NCBI GenBank assembly: GCA_030765065.1
Contig: CM060987.1
Location: 77,553,833 to 77,617,832, forward strand
Direction: 5' to 3'
Source of the DNA: Deroplatys truncata
Taxonomy: Eukaryota > Arthropoda > Insecta > Mantodea > Mantidae
DNA: 64,000 nt
In this document: positions 1 through 10,985 of the stretch, one piece after another
How positions within the stretch are numbered: the stretch's first letter is position 1
Layout: each line of letters begins with the position of its first letter
Position numbers and translations under genes: made by a program
The notes under the pieces: model-generated
Told to the model about the DNA's origin: nothing
Database searches by the model: none
What the model saw: only the letters and a program-made list of their open reading frames with translations

Positions 1-1
1 T

Positions 2-142
2 AACATGAATTTTCTTATCGGAGATTACTGCTTTGAGAAACGCGTAGAACGAGCTTCTCCGGCAGAGAATGATAAAGCAAAAGCTTTGGAAATTTTGTTA
101 TTCAAAGCATCGTCTACGATATCACAAACTTTATTAAAATAA
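2..142 (+). other. Short open frame at window edge, unassigned
   Basis: An open frame of 46 codons runs from the window edge to TAA at 140-142, with an ATG at 5. It could be the end of an exon whose start lies outside the window, because its first 100 bases are less AT-rich than what follows. I recognise no family in the residues, and a frame this short is expected by chance. Treat it as a hint only. Confidence 0.12.
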
Positions 143-1288
143 ACATTTTAAGTTGAATGGGTGATAACATGACGAATACCAAGTTGCTATCATCAATTGC
201 AATTATTTTACGCATTACTTTACGCACACTTGTTAACTTTACGCACTAGTTTTCAAATTGATCTCTTCACGCATTATCGCAAGAGAAATACATTAAGACA
301 AAGTAACCAAAACAGATAATTAATTTTAGCTACTAAATAATCATTTTCTGGTTTAAATGTAACAAAACAATAATAAAACTATTCTAAGTAACTCTTTTCG
401 TGTAGAAACATTTTATGTTTAATCTTGTCCAGAATTTACTGGAGGCAATTAAGTCTATTGTTAATATGAAAGAAGAAGCAAAATTAAATATGAATTTTAA
501 AATCTCGTGAATCATACTGCAGAAGCTAATTGTTAAATTTAACAAGAAACCAAACTTCAAAATTCCTAAGCCTTTAGGGAGAGCGAACAAAGGAACTGAA
601 GTAAAAGATTAATGATAAAGGCTTCCTGTGATACAGGTTTGTATCTTTTGCTGTATCTTCAAAGAATTTGAGAAACTGAATGAAACACAAGCCAAAGAAT
701 TGTCATCTCTTTAAAAATGCTTTGTCAGAGTTTCATTCTTTTAAGTATGTTGTCTGCATTAAGTTAAGCAGTAAAGGTATATATACCACTTCCTTCTTTT
801 GAAAACTACATGAGGGAATGAGAAAACATAGTGTTTGTGTGTGTGTGTGTGGGGGGGGGGTGAATTTATTACTGCTCTGCTAGCGAGTTTTCAAGATATG
901 AATAGGATTATGACAATGTTGTATCATATGGGAGTAGAAATCTACATCCCTGTGTTCGTATTCGTCAGGCATGAAGAGGAACCAACAGACAAAATTTTAT
1001 ATAAAGTAGTAGACAGTTAAGCGTTAAAAACTTCAATATGTATCTGTCTAATCGATGAATAACAACTACATGCGCAATCTTTGTTGGTGTGGTATAAAAG
1101 GAAATGTGGTTAAAACTATTTAAAGTAAATATTACTAAAATAATATAATAATTTTAGACGGATTTATATATATATACATATATATATGTGTGTGTATTAA
1201 CACTGAAATTACTTAAAAGAGGAGTGGGAATGAAGGTTGTATAAGCTGATTCATACAACTCAAATTCATGCAGACTATTCTATGCTAT
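143..1288. other. AT-rich stretch with no recognised gene
   Basis: No coding pattern or recognised repeat was seen apart from a GT/poly-G tract near 833-859 and an alternating TA/TG tract near 1164-1196. The open frames here (for example 384-590 minus and 835-1020 plus) are short, AT-driven and match nothing I know. Confidence 0.5.
833..859. repeat. (GT)n followed by poly-G microsatellite
   Basis: GT dinucleotides run directly into a run of about ten G. Confidence 0.9.
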
Positions 1289-2099
1289 AAAAAACTAATG
1301 TGCTGTAATCTCAAGCGTTTCTCTACTCACTCTTCTACAAAGTATGCTTACAAAAGTTTATTACTCTATATATCTACTTCTTGTTATACCAAAAACACTT
1401 TCAATTCACATTTACAGAATCCGTTGTGCTATACAACAGATAAAGTGATGGCCAGATTTTTAAAGAGCGTGTCGCTATATAGTGGCTTTGTAATTCCATG
1501 CTATTTTCATGACCACGGAAGGGGGAAACATACCTACTTCTTAGTTGAGAAAAGTAGAACTGTTTGAAAAGTGAAACAAATAACAAGAAATGGTTAACTC
1601 TATACAAAAGCAATTAATTGGCACAAATTGTGTGCTTTAAAGAGATCTAAATGCTTCGTGCAGTAAAACTTTGCCTAACTCTTACGATCTACTCATTATA
1701 CAAAAGTCATCCAGAATGATAAGAACTTCACAGAATATTCCTAGAAATTTCAAGGTAAACATTTAATTTGTTATGCAAATATTTTTAACATAATGGTATT
1801 TTAATGAAAATTAATGGAGCAATTTTTAAGAAAATAAAAAATAACGAAACATTTTCCAGGTAAATGGTAGCTTGGAGTGGAAGGATTTTAATGAAAATCT
1901 TCATACCCATCTTCGGAAGATACTGCACTTTAAAACAGCAAGTTTGCTGTTTAATGGACTTTTCGTTTTTGAGTTATGCTGTTTACAAACACACACGCAT
2001 ACATGGACATTCTTCTAATTTATGCTTCTTTTTGTTTTTTTTTTTGGCAGTGAAATCTCAATATTTAATTTTCAAGTGGAATACAGAGAAAGTAAAAAC
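1289..2099 (+). repeat. Family A dispersed repeat, old copy
   Basis: Starts after an A-run with a diverged version of the family 5' end (CTAATGTGCTGTAATCTCA) and a TTTCTCTACTC motif, and ends in ATACAGAGAAAGTAAAAA. The middle keeps family landmarks: TTTCCAGGTAAATGGTAGCTTGGAGTGG near 1855, a CA-rich patch near 1987, and GTGAAATCTCAATATTTAATTTTCAAGTGGAATAC near the end is split from its terminal CTACTTACTATACG block by a deletion. Many substitutions and small deletions relative to 61196-62110 mark it as old. No coding capacity is conserved. Confidence 0.7.
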
Positions 2100-2699
2100 A
2101 AACAGTTTTCTTAATGTAAATGTAGGTACGTGCCATCAGTAACGAGCGAAAAACTGCCAACGATCTTCTTGGGGTGATATTTACTGGGAGTGGTACTTAC
2201 ACACAAACTGCTGAAGAAGTCTATTATTAACTTAACAAAGTGATTCAATCCTGCGCTATGAATTTCCTGTGCTTAAGAAAATACTGGACAACGAGGCTCG
2301 AGCAGCTGAGCTTCAGCTTTCTTCCGAATCATTATCGGCCATCTGGTTATTTGGTCACGGCTCATCAGTGGGCCTGTTCTTAGGCATCATGGCTCCTGAT
2401 AAACTAGCAGGATTCCAGTTCGCGACCAGGGAATGATGTCCATTAAATTCCAAACACGTACGAGTGCTTTGCTCTTCTGTTTTAATAAATAAAGTCTTCA
2501 CGGTAAAAAGGTCTAAGAGTCTTATTCTCGCAGGCGTTTCTTTGAGCCAGACAGTTTGCAAGGACCAATGCAGTCCAAAAGAGGATGACAGCAAAATAAT
2601 CTTCACCAGCACAGAGCTTATATTTCCTTCACTGGAAATCTCTTTAGTTTCTGAGGAGAAGCAATTTAAGGCACGATACTTCCATGTTAAGCAGTTAAG
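2100..2699. other. Unassigned spacer
   Basis: No recognised gene or repeat. Open frames on both strands overlap (2355-2612 minus, 2464-2790 plus), show no family signature, and the plus one runs into the family A copy starting at 2700. Confidence 0.45.
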
Positions 2700-3035
2700 A
2701 AAAAATCTGATGTGTTACACTCACATGACTTTCTCTACTCTTGTACAAACTATTTTTATAAACTCTTATTCTCCATCTATTTCATATTAAACAAGATAAA
2801 CATTTGCAGAAACGATCTTTTAACATGTAAAGAGAATTACATATTACACATAGCGACCAGTTCTAAAAATATTTGACCATCGCTTAAGGCCTACTATGTT
2901 CCCCGTGTTTTGTATTTGCAAGGCAATATAGAAATACAGCAGCCTTTAAGCATAGACACATCTCTTAATAGCTGGTTGCTATGTGCAGCACTATTCTCTT
3001 TTACACAGATTAATACTCTTTGCATATCCAACACA
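2700..3035 (+). repeat. Family A 5' fragment ending at internal A-run
   Basis: Begins AAAAATCTGATGTG and carries the first third of family A, then stops at the internal A-run after TTTGCATATCCAACAC, where another copy starts at once. Bases 2857-2900 carry a segment in inverted orientation (CACATAGCGACCAG ... TCGCTTAAGGCC) that can pair with the later segment ending GCTGGTTGCTATGTG near 2984. This copy therefore contains an internal inverted repeat of about 45 bases per arm. The same arrangement reappears inside 33465-33993, so it marks a subfamily. Truncation exactly at an A-run recurs at 34757-34985. Confidence 0.8.
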
Positions 3036-3897
3036 AAAAATCTGATGTGTTACACTCACATGACTTTCTCTACTCTTGTACAAATTATTTTTACAAACGC
3101 TTATTCTCCATCTACTTCATGTTAACCGAGATAAAATTTGCAGATTCTATCTTATTGCTAATTTTCTTGTAGATGTAAGGGGAATATATATTTACATGGG
3201 CAATATAGAAATACAGTAGCCTTTAAGCCTTAATAGCCGGTTGCTAGGTGCAGCACCATTCCCTTTGCCACAGATTAATACTCTTTGCATATCAAGACAA
3301 AAATAATGAATAACGAATTCCCATTTGAGAAAATAAATATTGAAAAATTTAAAGGAACAACAAGCAATATCTCGAAAATGGTACACTCAACAAAAAAATG
3401 TATATGACCTAAATTGTGTATTTTAACGCGATCTACATTTTTTGTAGTAAAATCTTGTCTATCTTTTATGGTTTACCAGTTATTCAAAAGTCGTTCACAA
3501 TGAAGAATACTTTTGGAGACATTCCCAGAAAACTCAATATATATATTTTATTTGTCATGAAAATAACTTAAACAAATGATATTTTATTTACAATCGTTAG
3601 CCATTTTTGAGAAAATTAAAATTTTCGAAAAATCTTCCATGTAAAGGGTAATCTGGGGTGGGGGGATTTTCTTGAAAACCTTCGTGTCGCATCTCTGGAA
3701 GATACTGAACCTAAATACCAAGTTTGGTGTGTTCACAGACACACACACAGACACACACGGACATGTTTCCAAAAATGCCTTTTTTGGATTCAGGGGGTCT
3801 CAAAACATGTATTTCCGGTGAAATCTCGGTATCGAATTTTTGGGTGGAATACAATACTTCCCCTACTTACTATACGTGGTAGAGAATGTAAAAAGCA
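3036..3897 (+). repeat. Family A dispersed repeat, near full length
   Basis: Starts at the A-run joined head-to-tail to the previous fragment, and ends TATACGTGGTAGAGAATGTAAAAA. Landmarks in order: TTTCTCTACTCTTGTACAAA, GTAGATGTAAGGGG, GGTTGCTAGGTGCAGCACCA, an internal A-run, ACATTTTTTGTAGTAAA, GGGTAATCTGGGGTGGGG, a CA-rich microsatellite near 3735-3760 and GGTGAAATCTCGGTATCGAA. Open frames on either strand are not conserved in length between copies, so I call it non-coding. Confidence 0.88.
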
Positions 3898-4406
3898 TTG
3901 TTAAATATATTCCCTATAAAAATTTATCTACGCTGGCTTAGGAATTCAAAACCGAAATATCTTTCTTGATTAACTGCGTTCTAACCATGCAATAGCAGAG
4001 AGCGGCGCTTCATAATTTTTATGCTGCACTCAATAGAGCGGCCCTGAGAAATGTACCTGCACTTCGTTTCTCGAAGAAAACATAAATCTGACTGGCACAT
4101 GGCCATAATTAGGCAAGGGGCCAATAAAGAAAGACCAAGTGGATCCTTCAAAAATCAACATTGTCAGCTTTTGGCTTTTGCGAACAATTGATAAGGAGCC
4201 ACTCCAAGGAGAAGGAAAAGAGGAGGCTTTGTAATAAACGTGTAATCACTATAAAAGCTTACCCCAAAGATTCCTGTCATACTGAAGTTTTGGTGTAGGT
4301 AGCGGTATGGAAAGGTTTTCTACTCGTACAGTCTAAAGCAGAACAGAGGAGTACACCACGTGACTGTTGTGTGATGCCATGAGTTGCTGTAATAATTGCA
4401 TTAAAA
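3898..4406. other. Unassigned spacer between two family A copies
   Basis: No gene or known repeat recognised. It is somewhat richer in G and C than the flanking copies, particularly from 3990 to 4240. Confidence 0.5.
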
Positions 4407-5218
4407 ATAAAAATCTGATGTGTTACACTCACCTGACTTTCTCTACTCTTGTACAAACTATTTTTACAAACGCTTATTCTCCATATGCTTCATGTTAACC
4501 GAGATATCGAGATGTCAATCTTATTGGTAATATTCATGTAGATGCATGACGCATCTGGTTGCTACGTGGCGCATTCCATTCTCTTTGCATGTCCAGGACA
4601 AAAAAATGAATAACGAATTTGAGAAAAAGTATTAAGTATTGGAGAATTTAAGGGAATAACAAGCAATATCTCGAAAATGATTCACTCGACAAAAAAAATG
4701 TATATAATATAAATTGTGTATTTTAACACGATCTACATTTTTTGTGTAGTAAAATTTTGTCTATCTCTTATGGTTTACTAGTTATGCAAAAGTCGTTCAC
4801 AATGAAGAATACTTTTGGAGACATTCCCAGAAAATTCGAGATATACATTTCATTTGGCATGAAAATATCTTAAACATATGATATTTTAATCAAAATCGCT
4901 AGAGCCATTTCTGAGAAAATTAAAATTTTCGAAAAATCTTCCAAGTAAAGGGTAATGTGGGGTGGGGGGATTTTCTTGTAAACCTTCGTGTCGCATTTCT
5001 GGAAGATATTGAACCTAAATACCAAGTTTGGTGTTTATGCAACTGTTGGTTTCTGAGTTATGCTGTTCAAACACACACACGGACATGCTTCCAAAAAATG
5101 CTTTTTTTTGGATTCAGGGTGCCTCAAAACATGTATTTCCGGTGAAATCTCGGTATCGAATTTTTGGGTGGAATACAATACTTCCCCTACTTACTATACG
5201 TAGTAGAGAAAGTAAAAA
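4407..5218 (+). repeat. Family A dispersed repeat with possible target duplication
   Basis: Complete at both ends: an A-run then TCTGATGTGTTACACTCACC, and CGTAGTAGAGAAAGTAAAAA. The string TAAAAATAAA occurs at 4402-4411 on the left and 5213-5222 on the right, so a 10-base target-site duplication in an A-rich site is plausible, although part of the right copy could be the element's own A-rich end. The internal segment between GTAGATGCATGACG and GGTTGCTACGTGG is shortened relative to 10986-11923. Confidence 0.88.
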
Positions 5219-5827
5219 TAAATGTTAACTGCCTGTATTTAGTATTGCAGGCGTACGAGCGTATGCTTATTGAGAGATGTGTAAACCTTGTGATATGTAT
5301 GAATGAGAAACAGAGTTTAATTCTGATATCATTGCAGCTGCCGATTCCACAAATACCTCCCAAAATTCTATTACTAATAGATAGAAAAAAATTGACAATT
5401 GGTAGCTGATTAGCATGGAAGGGAATCGTGTTGACGTACCTCATTCGACATCACATATCCTTTCTCTTAACCAAACAAAGAGGTGGAGTATTTTCCTTCT
5501 GTCTCTTGAAAATCAGCAACGCCAAGTGTCACTATCATTGTGACTTGGCGACCGTTTGTTGTTTAGCATTACAACGGTTCGCAGGGAATTGTTGATGCAT
5601 TCAGCTACCTGGTAAAATAAGCTGGGTGTTGTCATTACTACTCGTATTATGTGTTCCCTTTTACTTCAATTCATAGGTAAATTAACACTTCTTCCTCTTT
5701 GAGGTATGTATTCACGTTTAAAACCCCGCTTTTTCTAAAAAAATTGAACTTTGTGTTTTTGCAGTTTTGTGAAACTACAATCCTTCCTGTTTAAAATGAT
5801 GTAAGGTTTATTTAAATACTCCAAATC
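5219..5827. other. Unassigned spacer with one hairpin
   Basis: No gene recognised. A short inverted repeat at 5520-5550 (CGCCAAGTGTCAC / GTGACTTGGCG, one small bulge) could fold into a hairpin. The 81- and 85-residue open frames around 5164-5444 overlap on opposite strands and have no family signature. Confidence 0.45.
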
Positions 5828-6605
5828 TTTAGGCTCGTTTCACACTGGGACACGGTGATGGTCGCTAGTGGTAGTCACCGGTGATTGGTATCGGACACTG
5901 CAAGAATTGCCAACTGATTGTTTGTGAAATCGACTCGAGCGAGGAGAAACGTTTGTTAGTACTTCTACGCTGGAGGAGTCGGCGGAGATTGAAGAGAAAA
6001 CGTTCATTATACGTACATCCACCGCTGCTGATCGACTTGAGAAAGGATTGTTTTATACTCTGCATGACGATCTAGATAAGATGACGGGATGTTTTTTAAT
6101 ATATCCGAATGTCAAAAACATCATTTGATGAACTACCAGAAAATGTGAAAGAGTAAATCACAGGAATTGACACTATATTAAGGAAGGCTATCCCAGTAAA
6201 AGAAAAAATTAATATTCCACATAGCAGGACAACTTTATACTTAGCCTATCAAATCTTCAGTGAAAATTAAATCTAAACTCATGGTTACCATAACGTAGGT
6301 ACCACTGTGCTCGAGTATACTACAAAACTGACTGCCAGTCTCAAAGACTTTGTTTTTGTTGGCAAATCCGGAACGCTGTATCTGTGGCCAGTGTCCTAGT
6401 GCGAACACTCCAATTCAAACTAATGCATGTAGGACGGTGACTGCTCTGAACTGACCTTGTACGACACATGTGGCGAGTGTTAGACACTACTGCGTCACAG
6501 TGACTGAGCGAGGCAGAGTAATGTCCCGGAGTGAATGCTCCAATTCAAACGAATGTATCTGTATAAGTGACCGTCACCACTGTCCTAGTGTGAAACGAGC
6601 CTAAA
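5828..6605 (+). mobile_element. Non-autonomous PIF/Harbinger-like element
   Basis: Terminal inverted repeats: TTTAGGCTCGTTTCACACT at the left matches AGTGTGAAACGAGCCTAAA at the right, and pairing extends through the GGTGACGGTCAC-type sequence. Inside, broken reading frames resemble the N-terminal region of PIF/Harbinger (HARBI1-type) nucleases: RLEKGLFYTLHDDLDK near 6030-6080, then MSKTSFDELPENVKE from 6109 ended by an in-frame TAA, then ITGIDTILRKAIPVKEKI. The catalytic region is absent, so this is a deletion derivative. The right end carries a subterminal duplication: CTCCAATTCAAAC occurs near 6408 and 6538. No clean 3-base target duplication was found, so the superfamily rests on the protein trace. 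Confidence 0.72.
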
Positions 6606-9076
6606 TCAAAATGGATATGAACAGTGCAGTGCGCTCTCGGATTTCATAAAGTGGGCGTGACAGTAAATTTTGAGTTACTTTGCCCCTCATTCCTTTGCTT
6701 TTCCTGATTCAAATGTCCCTCCTTCAAGGTAGCATAGCCTCTGCAAAAATTTCCTCAAATTTTAACAGACGAAACTAAGAGCAAAGCCATAGAGATTGTA
6801 TTTCAGGATTTATAGGGGCCTTGACATACCACTCCTTAGATACATCGCTTGTTTACAAACAAATTTCAGGTTTGTAAGCATATTGTGAGTAATTGTGAGT
6901 TAAAATATGTAACAAAACTAATGTTCCTTCACGGAAGAGTGCGGTAGTATTTTCGTCGGATTTATTCTAGACACACGCTGGGTGGCCAATTTGCGGGGGT
7001 ATTTCTCCTCTTTGCGGGGGTACTGGCTATTTGGCGGCACGGGATTTTCAGGAAGGGTCCCGGGTTCGGTACTAGCTCAGGAATTCTGCATGGATCTTGG
7101 ATCTCGGGTTAGTGGTGAATACGACTTGTTTTATTTTCCTTCACCGTTTTAAAATATGATTCGTGATATTTCCTCGAAACACAGGCGCGCATTTCTTTAT
7201 TGCTGCGCTTCATATTACTGCACCTATCCGCCGACACATTTTCTAAGAACCATCTCCAAGGAACTACCACTACCAAGTGTGTCTTCTAAACTGCCTGTTT
7301 CTCTATTTAAAATTTTCTATCTCCCCATTCCACTATCATCTGATTTCTAGCTTCTTTCATTGGATGCCTAAAGCTATCTTGTTTTTGGGAACATTGATCC
7401 TTTTCTACACCTCTGTGTTCCAGGCAACCTAACGGGACACTTAGCAATAGAGGGAAAAACCAGCCGTTTCCGGCCGCTGATGGCGCTGTTTAACCCTTCT
7501 TCACATTTAGTAACATTCGCTTCCCAGTCTTTTTCAATACTATTCCTTCTGTTATTAATATTTATTTTCCCTATGATTGTAATTTTATTTAGCTACTCAA
7601 AACGTACTGCTTCAAGAGGAAGTCTCACGGTAATGGACACACTAAACAGTGCAATGACAACAGTGAAAGTGTTCTGACAGGGGAATGCTGATAAACAGCG
7701 AATACTGATAAACACAGTGCTTCTCATTCTAAGATTCATTGGGTTGTCACTGCTAATTCTGACAGTGATTGTATTAATATTTTTGTATTCTTAAAATATA
7801 ACTGAATGTTATATGATTTTAATAAAGAATGCCTTGAGCTTTTTAAGATTTTCAAGTAAGCAGTTAGTTATACTTAATAATATATTAATTTTAACTCATT
7901 TTCTCAAAAAATGAAAATATCTAGGCTTTGGAATCTTGAAAACAGCAAACGTTATACTAGAATTTGTGTTAGAAGCTTCATTAATATATCAAATTAAAAC
8001 TTAAGGAACAGGCTTGTGAACTAAAACTTTTAAATTACAATGGAAATTCACTACTGCTGTGTATTTTGAAAACAAATTTGCCCAAATGTTTGTGAATTTG
8101 ATAAAAAAATTGAATTGATAGCTAGTAGTCATGATATCCAAAATATTCTAGTTCACAAAATAAAGCTCACATCAACCCATAATTCAGTGAAAAAAGAACT
8201 TGAAGTAATAAATTTTGACAATGTTAGAACGTTTTTAAAATAGCATTTTTTTCGTTTTTTTTTGAATTTTTTTATCTTAAATTTTTAAAATGTTGTGCTA
8301 TATATTTTTCTTAGTTAAACCTAGTTGCTTTATCTGTAAACATTTCATAGACTTATAAAAACTGTAAAATTTATTTTCAAACGTGAATACATTCTTTAAC
8401 AGATTATCCTCTTTTTTGTAGGACTTACATACCCAAGGACTTTGATACCGTAATGTATAATATAATGAGCCTGACTTGAAAGATTTGTCCGGAAAAAATG
8501 TCACTAGCGGTTAAGTTAATGAAAGACATTAGTAACAGCCAAGTAGCGAATGCGTTAGTATAAAAGTTCCTGGAATGCAGTACGTGTTAATTTAAGTACG
8601 TTTGAAAAGTCCCATAGGCAAGAATTCTGTAAATAAGAAAGGGGAATAAACTTCTGAGATTCAGGAACGTTCCGCATAGCAACATAGGAGGAACGTTGGT
8701 AGGGGAATTGATTTGTGGGCAGAACTTAAGAAAAGAGCGTGCATTCTAATCAAAGACACATTTCATGCATACATTCGTAAGTCCCCTGAGATTCTTGAAT
8801 CTCATGTGTAATTTTTAAGCTGTGTAGCGCACATAAAGGCGCCGGCGTTAGAAAGATTTAATGGCTATTGAGAAGGATCTTTCGCTTAATTGTTGTTATA
8901 GAAGTAATTAATTCGTAAATTCAACAGTCGGCCACTCTTCTCAAACTGAACAGTTAAAGTCAATATTAAACTTTCTCAGCAAACTAAACTGGTGTTATCC
9001 TTACAAAATACACTAACACATACCTTGAAATAAAGGACTCTAAGCTATACCATTAGAACAACTGGCGCACGAGACA
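6606..9076. other. Long stretch with no recognised gene
   Basis: Mostly AT-rich. A GC-richer patch at about 6960-7110 holds two near repeats (GCGGGGGTATTTCTCC and GCGGGGGTACTGGC) and a tRNA-like GGGTTCGGTACTAGCTCAGG, possibly a decayed SINE. Short frames at 7156-7350, 7480-7677 and 8298-8504 show no family. The stretch 7780-8300 is very AT-rich and low in complexity. Confidence 0.45.
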
Positions 9077-9280
9077 ATGCAGAATGAGCTACGAGATGAA
9101 GACATCATAAAAGTCATTAAAAGAGCAGGTAACATTAAATGTTATAAAAATCTGAAGCAGGGAGTGGCATCAAAGTTGTCGCACCACGAACGGATTCAAC
9201 TTGTAAGCCATTACCTTGAGGCAATGTCGTGCTCTTGTCGAGAAGCAAGCAAAATCTGGATCATAGCATATCCAGGATAG
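9077..9280 (+). other. Unassigned open frame, 67 codons
   Basis: ATG at 9077 to TAG at 9278. The translation is balanced in composition (about 57 well-mixed residues with a KLSHHERIQLVSHYLEA segment) and looks more protein-like than most frames in the window, but I cannot assign a family. It ends shortly before a SINE-like sequence, so it may be a remnant of an older element or exon cut by that insertion. Confidence 0.2.
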
Positions 9281-9334
9281 GTGATCAGCCCAATGCCTAG
9301 TGTGGCGGTAACAAAGAAGGAAATGAAATGTAGT

Positions 9335-9510
9335 AATGAAAAAGATAATAGGAGGATTCGTGGATCAAATTATCCAACCCAACATTCGCCTAACGACCAA
9401 GAAAAACCGCGAAAAAACCTTCGGTCAGATTGGTCGACACCGGGATTCCAATTCGGGGCCTCCCGAGTGCAGGGCATAGAAGTTAACGCCTGAGCCATCC
9501 CGCTCTGTGT
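9335..9510 (-). mobile_element. tRNA-derived SINE head and core, minus strand
   Basis: Read on the minus strand, a tRNA-like start (GATGGCTCAGGCGTTAAC) is followed by a poor B box and then the core TTGGTCGTTAGGCGAATGTTGGG. The same core follows the tRNA head in the SINEs at 26086-26618 and 62380-62907. The distal body is missing or too diverged to see. Confidence 0.6.
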
Positions 9511-9673
9511 AATTTACAAAGTTTATAATCATACCAGATTAAACCCTCCGATTGGTTAGCCTTGTAATTGTCATGTGCTATGTGCATCAACACATCTTTT
9601 ACACACAGCACCTCACTGTTTTGAAACTGACCACCCTCAGAAATAAGGGCTGTAATAACTCACCACTGTTACA

Positions 9674-9951
9674 ATGATTATTTAGTAATAATATTTCGTT
9701 AGTACTTATCATATACTCTGGTTCTGAATAATCGTTTCTTGTAGGGCCTATTTTCTGCAGCATCAAGGCTATAACTGAGCCTACATTCAAAGCATATTCA
9801 TAATAAATCATTATAATATGATTATTTAGTAATAATTTTTCGTTAGTTATCATTTGTCTGGTTTCTGAAGGATCGTTTCTTATAGGGACTATTTTCTGTA
9901 GTTTCACGGCTGCAACTGAACCTAAATTCAAAGCATATTCATAATAAAGAC
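9674..9951. repeat. Tandem duplication, unit about 144 bases
   Basis: ATGATTATTTAGTAATAAT begins both units, at 9674 and 9818, and both end in AAAGCATATTCATAATAAA. On the minus strand the frame stays open through both units (within 9599-9961), giving two similar blocks of about 46 residues that include YYEYALN.GSV and LQKI.P.RND. No known domain recognised. Confidence 0.85.
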
Positions 9952-10410
9952 TTGACAACAACGTGAACGAAGAACTGTCAGTTCTATTCTGGTTTTAATT
10001 CAGAAACCAGGCTGAAGAAATGGTGTGTAAGTATACAATATGTGAAGTTATGACTGTCTGAATGTTTGTACCAAATCGCTAGATGAAATGAATTAGCCTG
10101 TGTGTTTACATAAAACGAAATACGCGAATGTGCAGCGCTCTCTTTTGCAGCTTAGTAAAACGCTCCTTTTTAGCTGCAGTAGCTCCCATGCGGAGGTTGT
10201 ATATCTCGGGAAACTCGTTTCTTCAGGTTTGGCTTACATTCCCTTCCTATCCCCTTCCACCTTGCATTCGCAAGGGATAATGTGAGCTCAGTGCTGAGTC
10301 GAATAAATCAATTGGAGAGAGTTATGTGAAAGGCTTTCATACAACAGAAAGTAGCTACAACACTCAGATATTTGATTTCAAGTTTTTCCTCTTATGCGTT
10401 ATTAACAGTA
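9952..10410. other. Unassigned spacer
   Basis: No gene or repeat recognised. Two short plus-strand frames (10100-10285, and 10326-10604, which runs into the repeat that follows) have no family signature. Confidence 0.45.
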
Positions 10411-10862
10411 GGTTAACTTTCTTACTTTCTCTTCTACTTGCCTATAGTAAGAGGAAATACCTACTGCATTCCATCCAAAAATTCGATATCAAGATATCAA
10501 TGGAAATACACGTTTTGAGTCTCCCTGAATCCTCCCTGCAAGAGGTACAAAGAGGTCCGTGTGTTCATATGTGTGTGAACTGGACGCTCAAAACCGAATG
10601 GTGAGTTAATACCAAACTTGGTATTTAAGTTCAGCATCTTCCAAGAATGTGACACGAAGATTTTAAACAACCCCGCCTACCCCAAACATCTTTTACATAG
10701 GAAATGTTTCGTTATTTTTTATTTTAAGATATTTGTATGAGAAATTAAATCTATATCTTGAATCTTCCACGAATAGCCTGTGTAGTCCTCTGCAATGTCT
10801 TTTGTAGGTACAAAGGTATAATTGGTAAACCGTAGGAGATGGACAAACTCTTACTACACACA

Positions 10863-10985
10863 AAAAATGTTTCATTTGGTGGGAGTCAGGAGGCTTCAAA
10901 ATATTATTTCCGGTGAAACTCGATATCGAATTTCTGGGTGGAATGCAATAACTCCTCTATCTACTAGGTACGTGGTAAATAAAGT
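10863..10985 (+). repeat. Family A 3' fragment, 5'-truncated
   Basis: Carries only the last ~120 bases of family A: a diverged GGATTCAGG..CTTCAAAAC block, TTTCCGGTGAAACTCGATATCG and TGGTAAATAAAGTAAAAA. Its upstream boundary falls at an AAAAATG shared with the host copy. It runs head-to-tail into the full copy at 10986. Confidence 0.7.

Noticed and set aside
6960..7110. Possible gene or CpG-island-like promoter in a GC-rich patch
   Set aside because: No TATA, start or coding frame stands out; a decayed SINE is as likely.
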